From the NCBI RefSeq assembly GCF_008642275.1, contig NZ_CP029189.1, positions 6,368,001 through 6,432,000 of the forward strand: a DNA stretch of 64,000 nt. The letters run 5' to 3'. Within the stretch, counting starts at the first letter, position 1, and each line of letters begins with the position of its first letter. The stretch comes from Streptomyces venezuelae. GTDB lineage: Bacteria; Actinomycetota; Actinomycetes; Streptomycetales; Streptomycetaceae. Below the pieces are notes generated by a model. That model was not told where the DNA came from, did no database searches, and saw only the letters and a program-made list of their open reading frames with translations. Of the stretch, positions 1 to 7,513 are shown in pieces. The position numbers were made by a program, and so were the translations under genes.

Positions 1-54
1 AAGCCTGACCGTCCCCCCGCCCGACGCTCCCCACCCCGCCCCGCTGGAGGCTCC

Positions 55-1686
55 GTGCGCACCCCGCTCGTCCTGCTCAACGCCCGCCTGCTCGACCCGG
101 CCACAGGCGCCTTCCTGCCGGACACCGCCCTGGCCGCGTCCGGCGGGCGGATCACCGCACTGGGCGACGACAGCCGCGTCCGGGCGCTCGCCGACGCCTC
201 GGCCACGGTGGTCGACCTCAAGGGGGCGGTCGTGACCCCCGGGCTGGTCGACGGCCACATCCACCCCGTCTCCGGCGCCGAACTGACCCACGGACTGGAC
301 CTGTCGGGCTGCACCGACCTGGCACAGGTACGCGAGACACTCGCCGCCGGCGTACGCGACCTCGCGCCCGGTGCCTGGCTGACCGGCTGGGGCCTGGACC
401 CGAACGCCTTCGGGGACCGGCCCGTCGGGACCGCCCCCTTCGACTCCGTACTCGACGGAGTGCCCGCCACCCTCCTCCTCTTCGACGCCCACTCCATGCT
501 GGCCAGCCGGCGCGCCCTCGAACTCGCGGGCATCGACGGGCCCCGGACCTTCGGCCAGGCCTCCGCCGAAGTGGTCTGCGACACCGACGGCCGGCCCACC
601 GGCCTGCTCCTGGAGGACGCCGCCTGCGAACTCGTCGAACGCATCGCCCCGCGGCCCACCCGCGAGGAGCGCCGCGACCGGCTCGCCGCCGCCCTGCGAA
701 GGATGGCCGCCGCCGGGCTGACCGGCGGCCACGCCATGGACGCGAACGGGGACAGCCTCGCCTTCTACGCCGAACTCGACGAGGCCGGACGACTGCCGCT
801 GCGCCTGCGCGTCGCACCCTGGTGCCAGCCGGGCACCGACGCCGACGCCCTCCGCGCGCTCATCGCCGGGCAGGGTGCCGGCGGCAGGCTCTGGCGAACC
901 GAGGGCGTGAAGATGTTCATGGACGGCACGATCGACAACGGCACCGCCTGGCTCGAACACCCGGACCGCAACGGCGAGTCCACCCACGCCTTCTGGCCCG
1001 ACCCCGAGGTCTACACGGCGATCGTCGGAGAGTTCCACCGCGCCGGGGTGCCCACCGCCACCCACGCCATCGGTGACGCCGCCGTACGGCACGTGCTCGA
1101 CGCCGTCGCCCGGGCCCAGGCCTCCGGCGGGCCCGGGCCCCGGGTGCGCCACCGGGTCGAGCACATCGAGACGGTCCCCGACGACACCCTGCGGCGCTTC
1201 GCCGAGCTCGACGTCATCGCCTCCGTACAGCCCACCCACTGCTGCGACTTCACCCGCGCCGACCACACCGACAACTGGTCCCGCCGACTCGGCGAGGAGC
1301 GGGCCGCACGAGCCTGGCGCTGCCGCGACCTGTGGGACTCGGGAGCCACCGTGGTCCTCGGATCGGACTGGCCGATCGCCCCGTACCCGCCGCTCGGCGT
1401 CATGGCGGGAGCCCGCCACCGCCGCCCCGGCCGCGACCTCACCCAGGCCCCGCACGGCCCCGAGCAGGCCCTCACCGCGCTCCAGGCCCTCCAGGGCATG
1501 ACCGTAAACGCCGCCCGTGCGGCGGGCGAGGAGCACCTGGCGGGCCGGATCGCCCCCGGGTACCGCGCCGACCTGACGGTACTGGCCGACGACCCGCTCA
1601 CCGTCCCCGCCACCGAACTGCCGGACCTGCCCGTCCTCCTCACCGCCGTCGACGGCGGCGTGACCCACCGCGATCCGGGCCTGTGA
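55..1686 (+). CDS. amidohydrolase family protein (YtcJ-like)
   Basis: Predicted cytoplasmic metal-dependent hydrolase of the YtcJ-like branch of the amidohydrolase superfamily, 543 aa, a usual length. The metal HxH pair is in DGHIHP (about H68/H70) and a candidate bridging lysine is in GVKMFMDGT (about K286). Later metal histidines are in THAIGD (about H337) and RVEHIE (about H370), and the catalytic aspartate is in GSDWP (about D438). The GTG start follows GGAGG at 46-50. Family members hydrolyse exocyclic amides or N-acyl amino acids; the substrate here cannot be told. The next gene is 76 bp downstream, with its own promoter-like sequence, so this gene is probably monocistronic within the window. 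Confidence 0.9.
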   Translation: MRTPLVLLNARLLDPATGAFLPDTALAASGGRITALGDDSRVRALADASATVVDLKGAVVTPGLVDGHIHPVSGAELTHGLDLSGCTDLAQVRETLAAGVRDLAPGAWLTGWGLDPNAFGDRPVGTAPFDSVLDGVPATLLLFDAHSMLASRRALELAGIDGPRTFGQASAEVVCDTDGRPTGLLLEDAACELVERIAPRPTREERRDRLAAALRRMAAAGLTGGHAMDANGDSLAFYAELDEAGRLPLRLRVAPWCQPGTDADALRALIAGQGAGGRLWRTEGVKMFMDGTIDNGTAWLEHPDRNGESTHAFWPDPEVYTAIVGEFHRAGVPTATHAIGDAAVRHVLDAVARAQASGGPGPRVRHRVEHIETVPDDTLRRFAELDVIASVQPTHCCDFTRADHTDNWSRRLGEERAARAWRCRDLWDSGATVVLGSDWPIAPYPPLGVMAGARHRRPGRDLTQAPHGPEQALTALQALQGMTVNAARAAGEEHLAGRIAPGYRADLTVLADDPLTVPATELPDLPVLLTAVDGGVTHRDPGL

Positions 1687-1762
1687 CCGGGCGGCGAGGC
1701 CGCCAGCCGGGGCCGGGAGGCACTCTGGACGGCGTATCGGGGGTGCGTTAGCTTCCGGCGCC

Positions 1763-2872
1763 ATGAGACTTCTGGAACTCGGAACCGGCATCTGCGCGGC
1801 AGCCCTGGCCGTGGGGGTGCTCGCCGCCCCCGCCCGGGCCGACGCGGCACCGGCCCCCGACCCGGCCCCGGTGGCGCAGGACTTACGCGGCGCCGGCTGG
1901 GCCCTGAAGGACACCGGGAAGGACGCGCGCTTGCGCGGTCTCGCGGCGCTCAGCCGGACCACCGCCTGGGTGGCCGGCTCCAAGGGGACCGTGCTGCGCA
2001 CGGTGGACGGCGGCCGCAGCTGGCGTGACGTCTCCCCGCCCGGAGCGGTCGCGGAGGCCCTGGAGTTCCGCGACATCGAGGCCTTCGACGCGCGGCGGGC
2101 GGTGGCCCTGTCCATCGGGGAGGGCGAGGCCTCCAGGGTGCTGCGCACCGAGGACGGCGGCGCCACCTGGACCGAGACCTTCCGCAACCCCGACCCGCGT
2201 GCCTTCTACGACTGCCTCACCTTCTCCGACGCCCGGCACGGCCTGGCGATGAGCGATCCGGTGGACGGCAGGTTCCGCATCCTGGCCACCGACGACGGCG
2301 GGCGGAACTGGCGGGTGCTGCCGGGCGGGGGCATGCCCGAGGCACTGCCGGGCGAGGCGGGCTTCGCCGCGAGCGGCCAGTGCCTCGTGAGCTCCGGCCC
2401 GCGCGACGTCTGGCTGGCCACCGGCGGCGGCGCCCGCGCCCGGGTGCTGCACTCCGCGGACCGCGGTCTGACCTGGCGGGTCGCCGAATCCACGGTCCCG
2501 GCGGGCGACCCGGCGCGCGGGGTCTTCGCCCTCGCCTTCCGCGACCGTACGAGGGGACTCGCGGTCGGCGGTGACTACCGCACCGGGCAGGCCTCGCCGC
2601 AGGCCGCGGCCCGGTCCGCCGACGGGGGACGCAGCTGGAGCCAGGCGGCGACACCGCCGCCGGCCTATCGCTCGGGCGTGGCCTGGTTCCCGTACGGCGG
2701 GGGCACGGCCCTCGCGGTGGGACCCACCGGCACGGACGTGACGACGGACGGGGGCCGCGGCTGGCGCTCCCTGGACGCGGGATCCTTCGACACGGTCGAC
2801 TGCGCGGGGGACGGGGGATGCTGGGCGGCCGGGGAGAAGGGACGGGTGGCGCGGCTGGAACGGCGTCGCTGA
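1763..2872 (+). CDS. secreted BNR/Ycf48-like repeat protein (oxidoreductase-type beta-propeller)
   Basis: 369 aa protein with an N-terminal signal peptide (MRLLELGTGICAAALAVGVL followed by APARADA, a likely AxA cleavage site). At least six BNR/Ycf48-like repeats of the form S/DGGxxW follow at about residues 75, 125, 175, 230, 285 and 325, as in seven-bladed propellers annotated as photosystem II assembly factor-like or oxidoreductase proteins. It is probably exported and acts as a binding or glycosidase-like propeller; no catalytic site is recognisable. No Shine-Dalgarno is seen before the ATG, but TTAGCT (1749-1754) sits about 8 bases upstream, so a leaderless transcript is possible. It ends directly against the oppositely oriented acetyltransferase gene (stop codons abut at 2872/2873). 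Confidence 0.85.
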   Translation: MRLLELGTGICAAALAVGVLAAPARADAAPAPDPAPVAQDLRGAGWALKDTGKDARLRGLAALSRTTAWVAGSKGTVLRTVDGGRSWRDVSPPGAVAEALEFRDIEAFDARRAVALSIGEGEASRVLRTEDGGATWTETFRNPDPRAFYDCLTFSDARHGLAMSDPVDGRFRILATDDGGRNWRVLPGGGMPEALPGEAGFAASGQCLVSSGPRDVWLATGGGARARVLHSADRGLTWRVAESTVPAGDPARGVFALAFRDRTRGLAVGGDYRTGQASPQAAARSADGGRSWSQAATPPPAYRSGVAWFPYGGGTALAVGPTGTDVTTDGGRGWRSLDAGSFDTVDCAGDGGCWAAGEKGRVARLERRR

Positions 2873-3397
2873 TCAGCTCGCGGGAGCGGGCGGGACGGCC
2901 GGGGGAGCCGGGGGGACCGGGGGCGCCAGGGCGGTGAAGAGGTCCATGCCCGGGTAGTGCCCGGTGGTGAAGCCCGCGGCCCGGTAGACGGGCTCGCCGT
3001 CGGAGCTGGCGTGCAGCTGGACGTAATGGACGCCGATGCCGTCGAGCCAGCCGACCAGCGCGTCGACGATCCGGCGGCCGTGGCCCCGCCCGCGGGCCGA
3101 CGCGTCGGTGACGATCCCGTCGAGGTAGCCGCGCCGGCCGTCGGTCCACCGGGGGCTGGGCAGGTGGTGGGTGACCCAGGCCATGCCGGTGGCCAGCAGC
3201 GGTTCGCCGGGGGCTCCACCGACCACCAGGCAGCGCATGCCGGGGCGTTCGCCGACGCGGTCGAGGAACCAGGTGCGGGCCACCTGCCGCCAGGCGGCGT
3301 CGGCGGGCCCGGGGTCGACCCCCAGGGCTGCGAGGGCGACGGCACGCAGGCGTATGAGCTCGGGAACGTCGGCGGGAACGGCGAGGCGGGGCTGCAT
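2873..3397 (-). CDS. GNAT family N-acetyltransferase
   Basis: 174 aa acetyltransferase of the GNAT fold. The acetyl-CoA loop is VTDASARGRGHGRRIVDAL (Q/RxxGxG/A type) around residues 98-116, followed by a C-terminal strand containing LHASSDGEPVYRAAGFT, the usual YRxxGF feature. The open frame extends 160 codons further upstream, but the start is placed at 3397 because GGAG lies 5 bases before that ATG and homology-like sequence begins there (MQPRLAVPADVPELIRLR). The C-terminus is Pro/Ala-rich. Substrate unknown. The gene lies tail-to-tail with the BNR protein gene, and its upstream region is an unusual tandem-repeat tract. Confidence 0.85.
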   Translation of the reverse strand: MQPRLAVPADVPELIRLRAVALAALGVDPGPADAAWRQVARTWFLDRVGERPGMRCLVVGGAPGEPLLATGMAWVTHHLPSPRWTDGRRGYLDGIVTDASARGRGHGRRIVDALVGWLDGIGVHYVQLHASSDGEPVYRAAGFTTGHYPGMDLFTALAPPVPPAPPAVPPAPAS

Positions 3398-3797
3398 GGA
3401 CACTCCGGCGGTCAGGGCTGTCGAGGGGGCGAAGGCGGCGGGCCGAATCGGCCGAACAGAGCTGTCGAGGAGGCGGAAGGCGGCGAGCCGAGCCTGCCGA
3501 ACCCGCCGGCCGAGGGGGCGGAGGAGGGCGGGGCGAGTCGGCCGAACAGGTCGGACGAGGGACGGAAGGTGGCGGGCCGAGCCGGTCGGACGGGCCGGAC
3601 GACGGGTGAAGTGGCGGGCCGTCGGGGCCTGCGCCGTCTCCCGCGCGGTTGGTTCCGTGGCCGGAAGGGGTTGCCGGGTCGTGGCGCCCCGGTGGTGCGG
3701 TGCGGTGTGTCGTACCCCGCCACCGGCGGCAGGTTCTCCGGAGGGAGTACCGGGGCGGGGCGGCGGCGTCACCCGTCGACCCGCGCCGGTCACGCCG
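3398..3797. other. 400-bp gene-free stretch with imperfect tandem repeats
   Basis: No credible gene. Open frames here are Arg/Pro-rich on both strands, as expected from GC-rich repeats. Most of the stretch (about 3407-3625) is a degenerate tandem array listed separately. The remainder (3626-3797) shows no recognisable promoter, RNA or coding signal. The stretch lies upstream of the GNAT gene and downstream of the YciI-like gene, both on the minus strand, so it must carry the GNAT promoter if that gene is not read through from the YciI gene. Confidence 0.6.
3407..3625. repeat. imperfect tandem repeat array, ~45-bp units
   Basis: Four and a half degenerate units of roughly 42-48 bp, beginning near 3434, 3479, 3526, 3568 and 3611, with a partial unit before them (3407-3433). 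A typical unit reads GGCGGCGGGCCGA, then TCGGCCGAACAG, then a variable part, then GACGAGG and GGCGGAA. Units differ by substitutions and small indels, so the array is old or under selection. The CGGCCGA cores are locally self-complementary. Confidence 0.7.
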
Positions 3798-4097
3798 CTA
3801 CGCGACCGGGTTCTCCCGGACCGTCGACAGGTCCGACGAGGTCTTCGTGGCGAGGAACTCCGTGATGGTGTAGGCACAGACGCCCGCCACCGCGAAGGGG
3901 TCCTCGGCCGCGATCCGCTCGACCTCCGCCCGGGACACCCCGCCGGCCAGGATCACGCCCCCGTCGCGCGGGACCTTGCGTCCCGAAGCCAGGAAGACGC
4001 CGGCGGCGTAGTAGCCGTCCAGCCAGGCGATGTGAGCGTCCATCTGTTCTTCGACGGACTCGATGGGGGCGGTGTAGGTGAGCTCCATGACGAACAT
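3798..4097 (-). CDS. YciI family protein
   Basis: 99 aa small protein of the YciI/YCII-related ferredoxin-like fold. Recognisable elements are the N-terminal MELTYTAPIESVEEQMDAH strand-helix, then HIAWLDGYYAAGVFLASGRK (conserved H and the ASGRK/P turn), and the DPFAVAGVCAYTITEF segment with the usual DPF motif. The function of the family is poorly defined, with proposed dehydrochlorinase or muconolactone-isomerase-like folds. The first ATG is at 4097 and a second at 4088. A TAGCCT hexamer 7 bases before 4097 suggests a leaderless transcript. It is divergent from nfi with only 26 bp between the start codons. Confidence 0.9.
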   Translation of the reverse strand: MFVMELTYTAPIESVEEQMDAHIAWLDGYYAAGVFLASGRKVPRDGGVILAGGVSRAEVERIAAEDPFAVAGVCAYTITEFLATKTSSDLSTVRENPVA

Positions 4098-4123
4098 GAT
4101 CGCCAGGCTACTCTCGCTCCATC
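4098..4123. promoter_or_regulatory. 26-bp divergent promoter, probably leaderless on both sides
   Basis: The 26 bp between the YciI-like start codon (minus strand) and the nfi start codon (plus strand) has no Shine-Dalgarno in either direction. Plus strand: TACTCT nine bases before the nfi ATG. Minus strand: TAGCCT seven bases before the YciI ATG. These spacings fit actinobacterial leaderless promoters, whose -35 regions would then lie inside the opposite gene. Confidence 0.45.
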
Positions 4124-4801
4124 ATGACGAGTGCGAAGACCCCCGCCGACGAGGCCGAGGCCCGGGCGATACAAGACGAACTACGCCATCAGGTCGTGCT
4201 CACCGAGCCCGGCCCACCCCCCGGCCGCGGCCTCGTCGCGGGAGTGGACGTCGCCTACGACGACGCCCGCGACCTGGTCGCCGCCGCGGCCGTGGTGCTC
4301 GACGCCGCCACCCTGGAGGTCGTGGAGGAGGCCACCGCCGTGGGACACGTCAGCTTCCCCTACGTGCCCGGGCTGCTCGCCTTCCGCGAGCTGCCGACCG
4401 TACTGGCCGCCCTCGACTCCCTGAAGGCCCGGCCCGGCCTCGTCGTCTGCGACGGCTACGGTCTCGCGCACCCCCGGGGGTTCGGCCTGGCCTGCCACCT
4501 CGGGGTGGTCACCGGGCTCCCGGCCATCGGCGTCGCGAAGAACCCGTTCACCTTCACCTACGAGGAACCGGGCGCCCGCCGGGGCGACGCGGCCGCCCTG
4601 CTCGCGGCCGACGGGGCCGAGGTGGGGCGGGCGCTGCGCACGCAGGACGGGATCAAGCCGGTCTACGTCTCCGTCGGGCACCGGGTCTCGCTCGACAATG
4701 CCTGCGCGCACGCCCTGGCCCTGAGTCCCCGCTTCCGGATCCCCGAGACCACCCGCCACGCCGACTCCCTGTGCCGCAGGGCGCTGCGGGAAGCCTCCTG
4801 A
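4124..4801 (+). CDS. nfi: endonuclease V (deoxyinosine 3' endonuclease)
   Basis: 225 aa endonuclease V, which cleaves DNA (or RNA) one phosphodiester 3' of inosine during repair of deaminated adenine. The catalytic acidic residues are in the expected order and almost the expected numbering of the family: D42 in GVDVAY, E89 in PYVPGLLAFRE and D110 in DGYGLAHPRG. Also present are GVAKNPF, with the family lysine, and the C-terminal KPVYVSVGHR block. The length is normal. It is a single gene divergent from the YciI-like gene; the start ATG at 4124 has no SD and is probably leaderless. Confidence 0.96.
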   Translation: MTSAKTPADEAEARAIQDELRHQVVLTEPGPPPGRGLVAGVDVAYDDARDLVAAAAVVLDAATLEVVEEATAVGHVSFPYVPGLLAFRELPTVLAALDSLKARPGLVVCDGYGLAHPRGFGLACHLGVVTGLPAIGVAKNPFTFTYEEPGARRGDAAALLAADGAEVGRALRTQDGIKPVYVSVGHRVSLDNACAHALALSPRFRIPETTRHADSLCRRALREAS

Positions 4802-4808
4802 GGCACCC

Positions 4809-4885
4809 GGCCGACGGTCCCGCCCGCCCGGCCGACGGTCCCGCCCGCCCGGACGACGGCCGCGCCCGCCCGACGGCCGCGCCCC
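4809..4885. repeat. 21-bp tandem repeat, 3.6 copies
   Basis: Two identical 21-bp units (4809-4829 and 4830-4850, each GGCCGACGG followed by TCCCGCCCGCCC), a third with three substitutions (4851-4871) and a partial fourth (4872-4885). The array fills the space between the convergent ends of nfi and the saccharopine-dehydrogenase-like gene. It is not an inverted repeat, so it is not an obvious terminator. Confidence 0.85.
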
Positions 4886-4886
4886 G

Positions 4887-6086
4887 TCAGCGGGCGTCCG
4901 CCACCCGGAAGGTGATCCCCGCCTTCTGGAGGCGGGCGATCAGCGCGTCGCCCATGGCCACGGCCGTCGTCAGCTGGCCGGCCGTCTCCGGCAGGGTGTC
5001 GTGCGCCAGGCAGAGCGCCGACTCGGCCAGCATCTTCGCCGTCTCGCCGTAGCCGGGGTCACCGCCCGCCACCTCGGTGAGCACGCGCCGGCCGCCGCCC
5101 TCGCCCACGAACCGCACGGTGAACCAGCTGCGGGCACGGCGTTCCGCGTCCGGTCCCCGGCCCGGCTCCCAGCGGTTCATCAGCCACCGCCGGGCCGGCG
5201 GCACCTGGGCCAGCGCGACCGTCGCGCCGAGCGCCGCGGTACCGCCCACCGCGACGGGCAGGTGCCTGACGGAGGCGTAGTGCCGGTAGCGGAAGTCCGG
5301 GCCGTACCGCTCCAGCGCGGCCGCCGACCGGGCCACGATCCGCGGGTCCAGCGTGGGCAGCGGCATCGCCCAGGTCCCGGTCTCCCGGCTGAACCGCGGC
5401 GCCCCCACCGGCCCGCGCGCCCGCCGCCCCAGCAGCCGGGGCTCGTGCAGCCGGCGGGCCTGCGCGGCGGCCAGGGTCTGGGGGCCACGGCTCAGCGCGG
5501 TCAGCGCGGAGGCCAGGGTGCCGCCGGAGAAGAGGGCGTTGGACCGCATGAACCCGTCGACCGTCAGCGGGACCCCCTGCGGCAGCTGCCGGACCGTGAA
5601 GTACGCCCCCAGGTCGGCCGGGATCGAGTCGAAGCCGCAGGCGTGCACGATCCGGGCCCCGGTCTCCCGGGCCCGCGCGTCGTGCTCGACGTACATGCGG
5701 TCCACGAACTCCGGCTCGCCGGTGAGGTCCACGTAGTCCGTGCCCGCCTCGGCGCAGGCGGCCACGAGCTCCGCCCCGTACCAGATGTACGGACCCACGG
5801 TCGTGGCCAGCACCCGGGTGGACGCGGCCAGCTCGCGCACGGCCCCGGGGTCCTGGGCGTCGGCCCGCAGCAGGGGCAGCCGCGCGCACGCCGGATCGAT
5901 CGAGGTCAGCCGTTCGCGCAGCCGCTCCAGCTTCGCGGTGTCCCGGCCCGCGAGGGCCCACCGGCAGCCGGCGGGCGCGTGTGCGGCGAGGTACTCGGCC
6001 GTGAGCGCGCCCACGAACCCGGTCGCGCCGAACAGCACGACGTCGTAGGCGCGTTCCGGCCGGTCGTGCGGGACAGTTGCGTTCAT
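4887..6086 (-). CDS. saccharopine dehydrogenase-like / trans-acting enoyl reductase family protein
   Basis: 399 aa protein with an N-terminal Rossmann NAD(P) site GATGFVG at residues 20-26, followed by LAGRDTAKLERL, typical of the saccharopine dehydrogenase-like family. That family includes mycobacterial trans-acting enoyl reductases (Rv2449c/Rv2953-like) that reduce polyketide or glycolipid intermediates. The DLTGEPEF and HACGFDSIPADLGA blocks are characteristic. It is probably a membrane-associated reductase on a lipid-like substrate; the true lysine-pathway activity is unlikely. Start at 6086: GGGAGGAG lies 7 bases upstream. It is divergent from the acyl-CoA racemase gene, which fits a role in acyl lipid metabolism but does not prove it. 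Confidence 0.85.
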   Translation of the reverse strand: MNATVPHDRPERAYDVVLFGATGFVGALTAEYLAAHAPAGCRWALAGRDTAKLERLRERLTSIDPACARLPLLRADAQDPGAVRELAASTRVLATTVGPYIWYGAELVAACAEAGTDYVDLTGEPEFVDRMYVEHDARARETGARIVHACGFDSIPADLGAYFTVRQLPQGVPLTVDGFMRSNALFSGGTLASALTALSRGPQTLAAAQARRLHEPRLLGRRARGPVGAPRFSRETGTWAMPLPTLDPRIVARSAAALERYGPDFRYRHYASVRHLPVAVGGTAALGATVALAQVPPARRWLMNRWEPGRGPDAERRARSWFTVRFVGEGGGRRVLTEVAGGDPGYGETAKMLAESALCLAHDTLPETAGQLTTAVAMGDALIARLQKAGITFRVADAR

Positions 6087-6355
6087 GAACGGCTCCTCCC
6101 AGGGGGTTTCGGTGGCCGAGGCTAGCGTGATGCTCGACCGTCAGTGCGATCGGGTACGGCGCGCCGGGCCGGGGGAGAACCCCGCCCCGCACGATCATGC
6201 GGAGCCGGACCCCGGCACCCGGACGATCCGGCCGGAGCCCCGCCCGGGGGCTTGTGTTCGATGGAACACGTTCCTAGCATCGCTGGTGTTACATCAGTTG
6301 TGTCACATAGCCGCACACCACGCACACCATGCACACCAGAGCCGCTGGGGGCCCG
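6087..6355. promoter_or_regulatory. divergent promoter region with overlapping GTTC/GAAC palindromes
   Basis: 269-bp gap between divergent genes. At 6254-6274 three alternating half-sites occur: GTGTTC, GATG, GAACAC, then GTTCC. This gives a perfect 6+6 inverted repeat (6254-6269) and an overlapping GGAAC/GTTCC palindrome (6263-6274). Downstream are GTGTTACA (6286-6293) and GTGTCACA (6300-6307), 14 bp apart start to start. The arrangement looks like operators for a dimeric repressor (TetR- or GntR-like) controlling the racemase operon; the cognate regulator is not identified. Confidence 0.5.
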
Positions 6356-7513
6356 ATGGCAGTGACAGGGAACGGGAACCGGGACGCGAGCGGGCCCGGC
6401 CCGCTCGCCGGGGTGCGCGTCGTCGAACTGGCGGGCATCGGCCCCGGACCGTTCGCCGCCATGCTCCTCGCCGACCTGGGCGCCGACGTCGTACGGGTGG
6501 ACCGGCCCGGCGGCGGCGCCCTCGCGGTCGATCCGGCCTACGACATCACCAATCGCGGCAAGCGCTCCGTCCTGCTCGACCTCAAGTCCGCCGACGGGCC
6601 CGCCCGCGTCCTGGACCTGGTCGAGCGGGCCGACGTACTCGTCGAGGGATTCCGGCCCGGGGTCGCCGAGCGCCTCGGCGTCGGACCCGCCGAGTGCCAC
6701 GCCCGCAACCCGGAGCTCGTCTACGGCCGGATGACCGGCTGGGGCCAGGACGGGCCGCTCGCCGAGACCGCCGGGCACGACATCGCGTACATCGCCGTCA
6801 CCGGCGCCCTCGGCATGATCGGGAAGCCGGGCGAGCCGCCGGCCGTCCCCGCGAACCTGGTCGGGGACTACGCGGGCGGCTCGCTCTACCTGGTCGTCGG
6901 TATCCTCGCCGCCCTGCACCACGCCCGCGCCACCGGCACCGGCCAGGTCGTCGACGCGGCCATCGTCGACGGCACCGCCCACCTGACCGCCATGATCCAC
7001 GGAATGATGGCGGCGGGCGGCTGGCAGGACCGCCGCGGGGCCAACCTCCTCGACGGAGGCTGCCCCTTCTACGGCACCTACGAGACCTCCGACGGCCGGT
7101 ACATGGCGGTCGGCGCGCTGGAGCAGCAGTTCTACGACACCTTCGTGCAGCTCCTCGGCATCGAGGACCAGGCCCCGGCCCGCAAGGACCTCGCCCGCTG
7201 GGGTGAGCTGCGCGAGGCCGTCGCCGCGCGCTTCCGCACCCGTACGCGGGAGGAGTGGACGGCCGTCTTCGAGGGGAGCGACGCGTGCGTGGCGCCCGTG
7301 CTCTCGCTGGGCGAGGCCCCGCACCATCCGCACCTCGCCGCCCGCGGGACCTTCACCGACTTCGGCGGGATCGTCCAGCCCGCGCCCGCGCCGCGCTTCT
7401 CGGCGACCCCGGGAGCCGTCACCGCGGGCCCGGCGCGGCCCGGCGCGCACGCGGTGTCGGTGGCGGCCGACTGGGACGTGCCGGCCCTGCTCGGGAAGGA
7501 AGAGGAGAACTGA
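6356..7513 (+). CDS. alpha-methylacyl-CoA racemase (CaiB/BaiF family)
   Basis: 385 aa class III CoA-transferase-fold protein. Three residues match the spacing of the racemase triad known from mycobacterial MCR (His126, Asp156, Glu241): H141 in AGHDIAY, D171 in NLVGDYAGG and E256 in GALEQQF. Steps of 30 and 85 residues are exactly conserved, which favours epimerisation of 2-methyl branched acyl-CoAs over CoA transfer. The N-terminal GVRVVELAGIGPGPF block is also diagnostic. The start is put at ATG 6356; an in-frame ATG at 6329 would add nine atypical residues. It ends in TGATG overlapping the next gene, so it heads a beta-oxidation operon for branched acids. Confidence 0.9.
   Translation: MAVTGNGNRDASGPGPLAGVRVVELAGIGPGPFAAMLLADLGADVVRVDRPGGGALAVDPAYDITNRGKRSVLLDLKSADGPARVLDLVERADVLVEGFRPGVAERLGVGPAECHARNPELVYGRMTGWGQDGPLAETAGHDIAYIAVTGALGMIGKPGEPPAVPANLVGDYAGGSLYLVVGILAALHHARATGTGQVVDAAIVDGTAHLTAMIHGMMAAGGWQDRRGANLLDGGCPFYGTYETSDGRYMAVGALEQQFYDTFVQLLGIEDQAPARKDLARWGELREAVAARFRTRTREEWTAVFEGSDACVAPVLSLGEAPHHPHLAARGTFTDFGGIVQPAPAPRFSATPGAVTAGPARPGAHAVSVAADWDVPALLGKEEEN

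Noticed and set aside
2873-3877. Long version of the GNAT gene starting at 3877
   Set aside because: The extra 160 residues are translation of the tandem-repeat tract (Arg/Pro/Ala repeats); SD and family-like N-terminus support the start at 3397.
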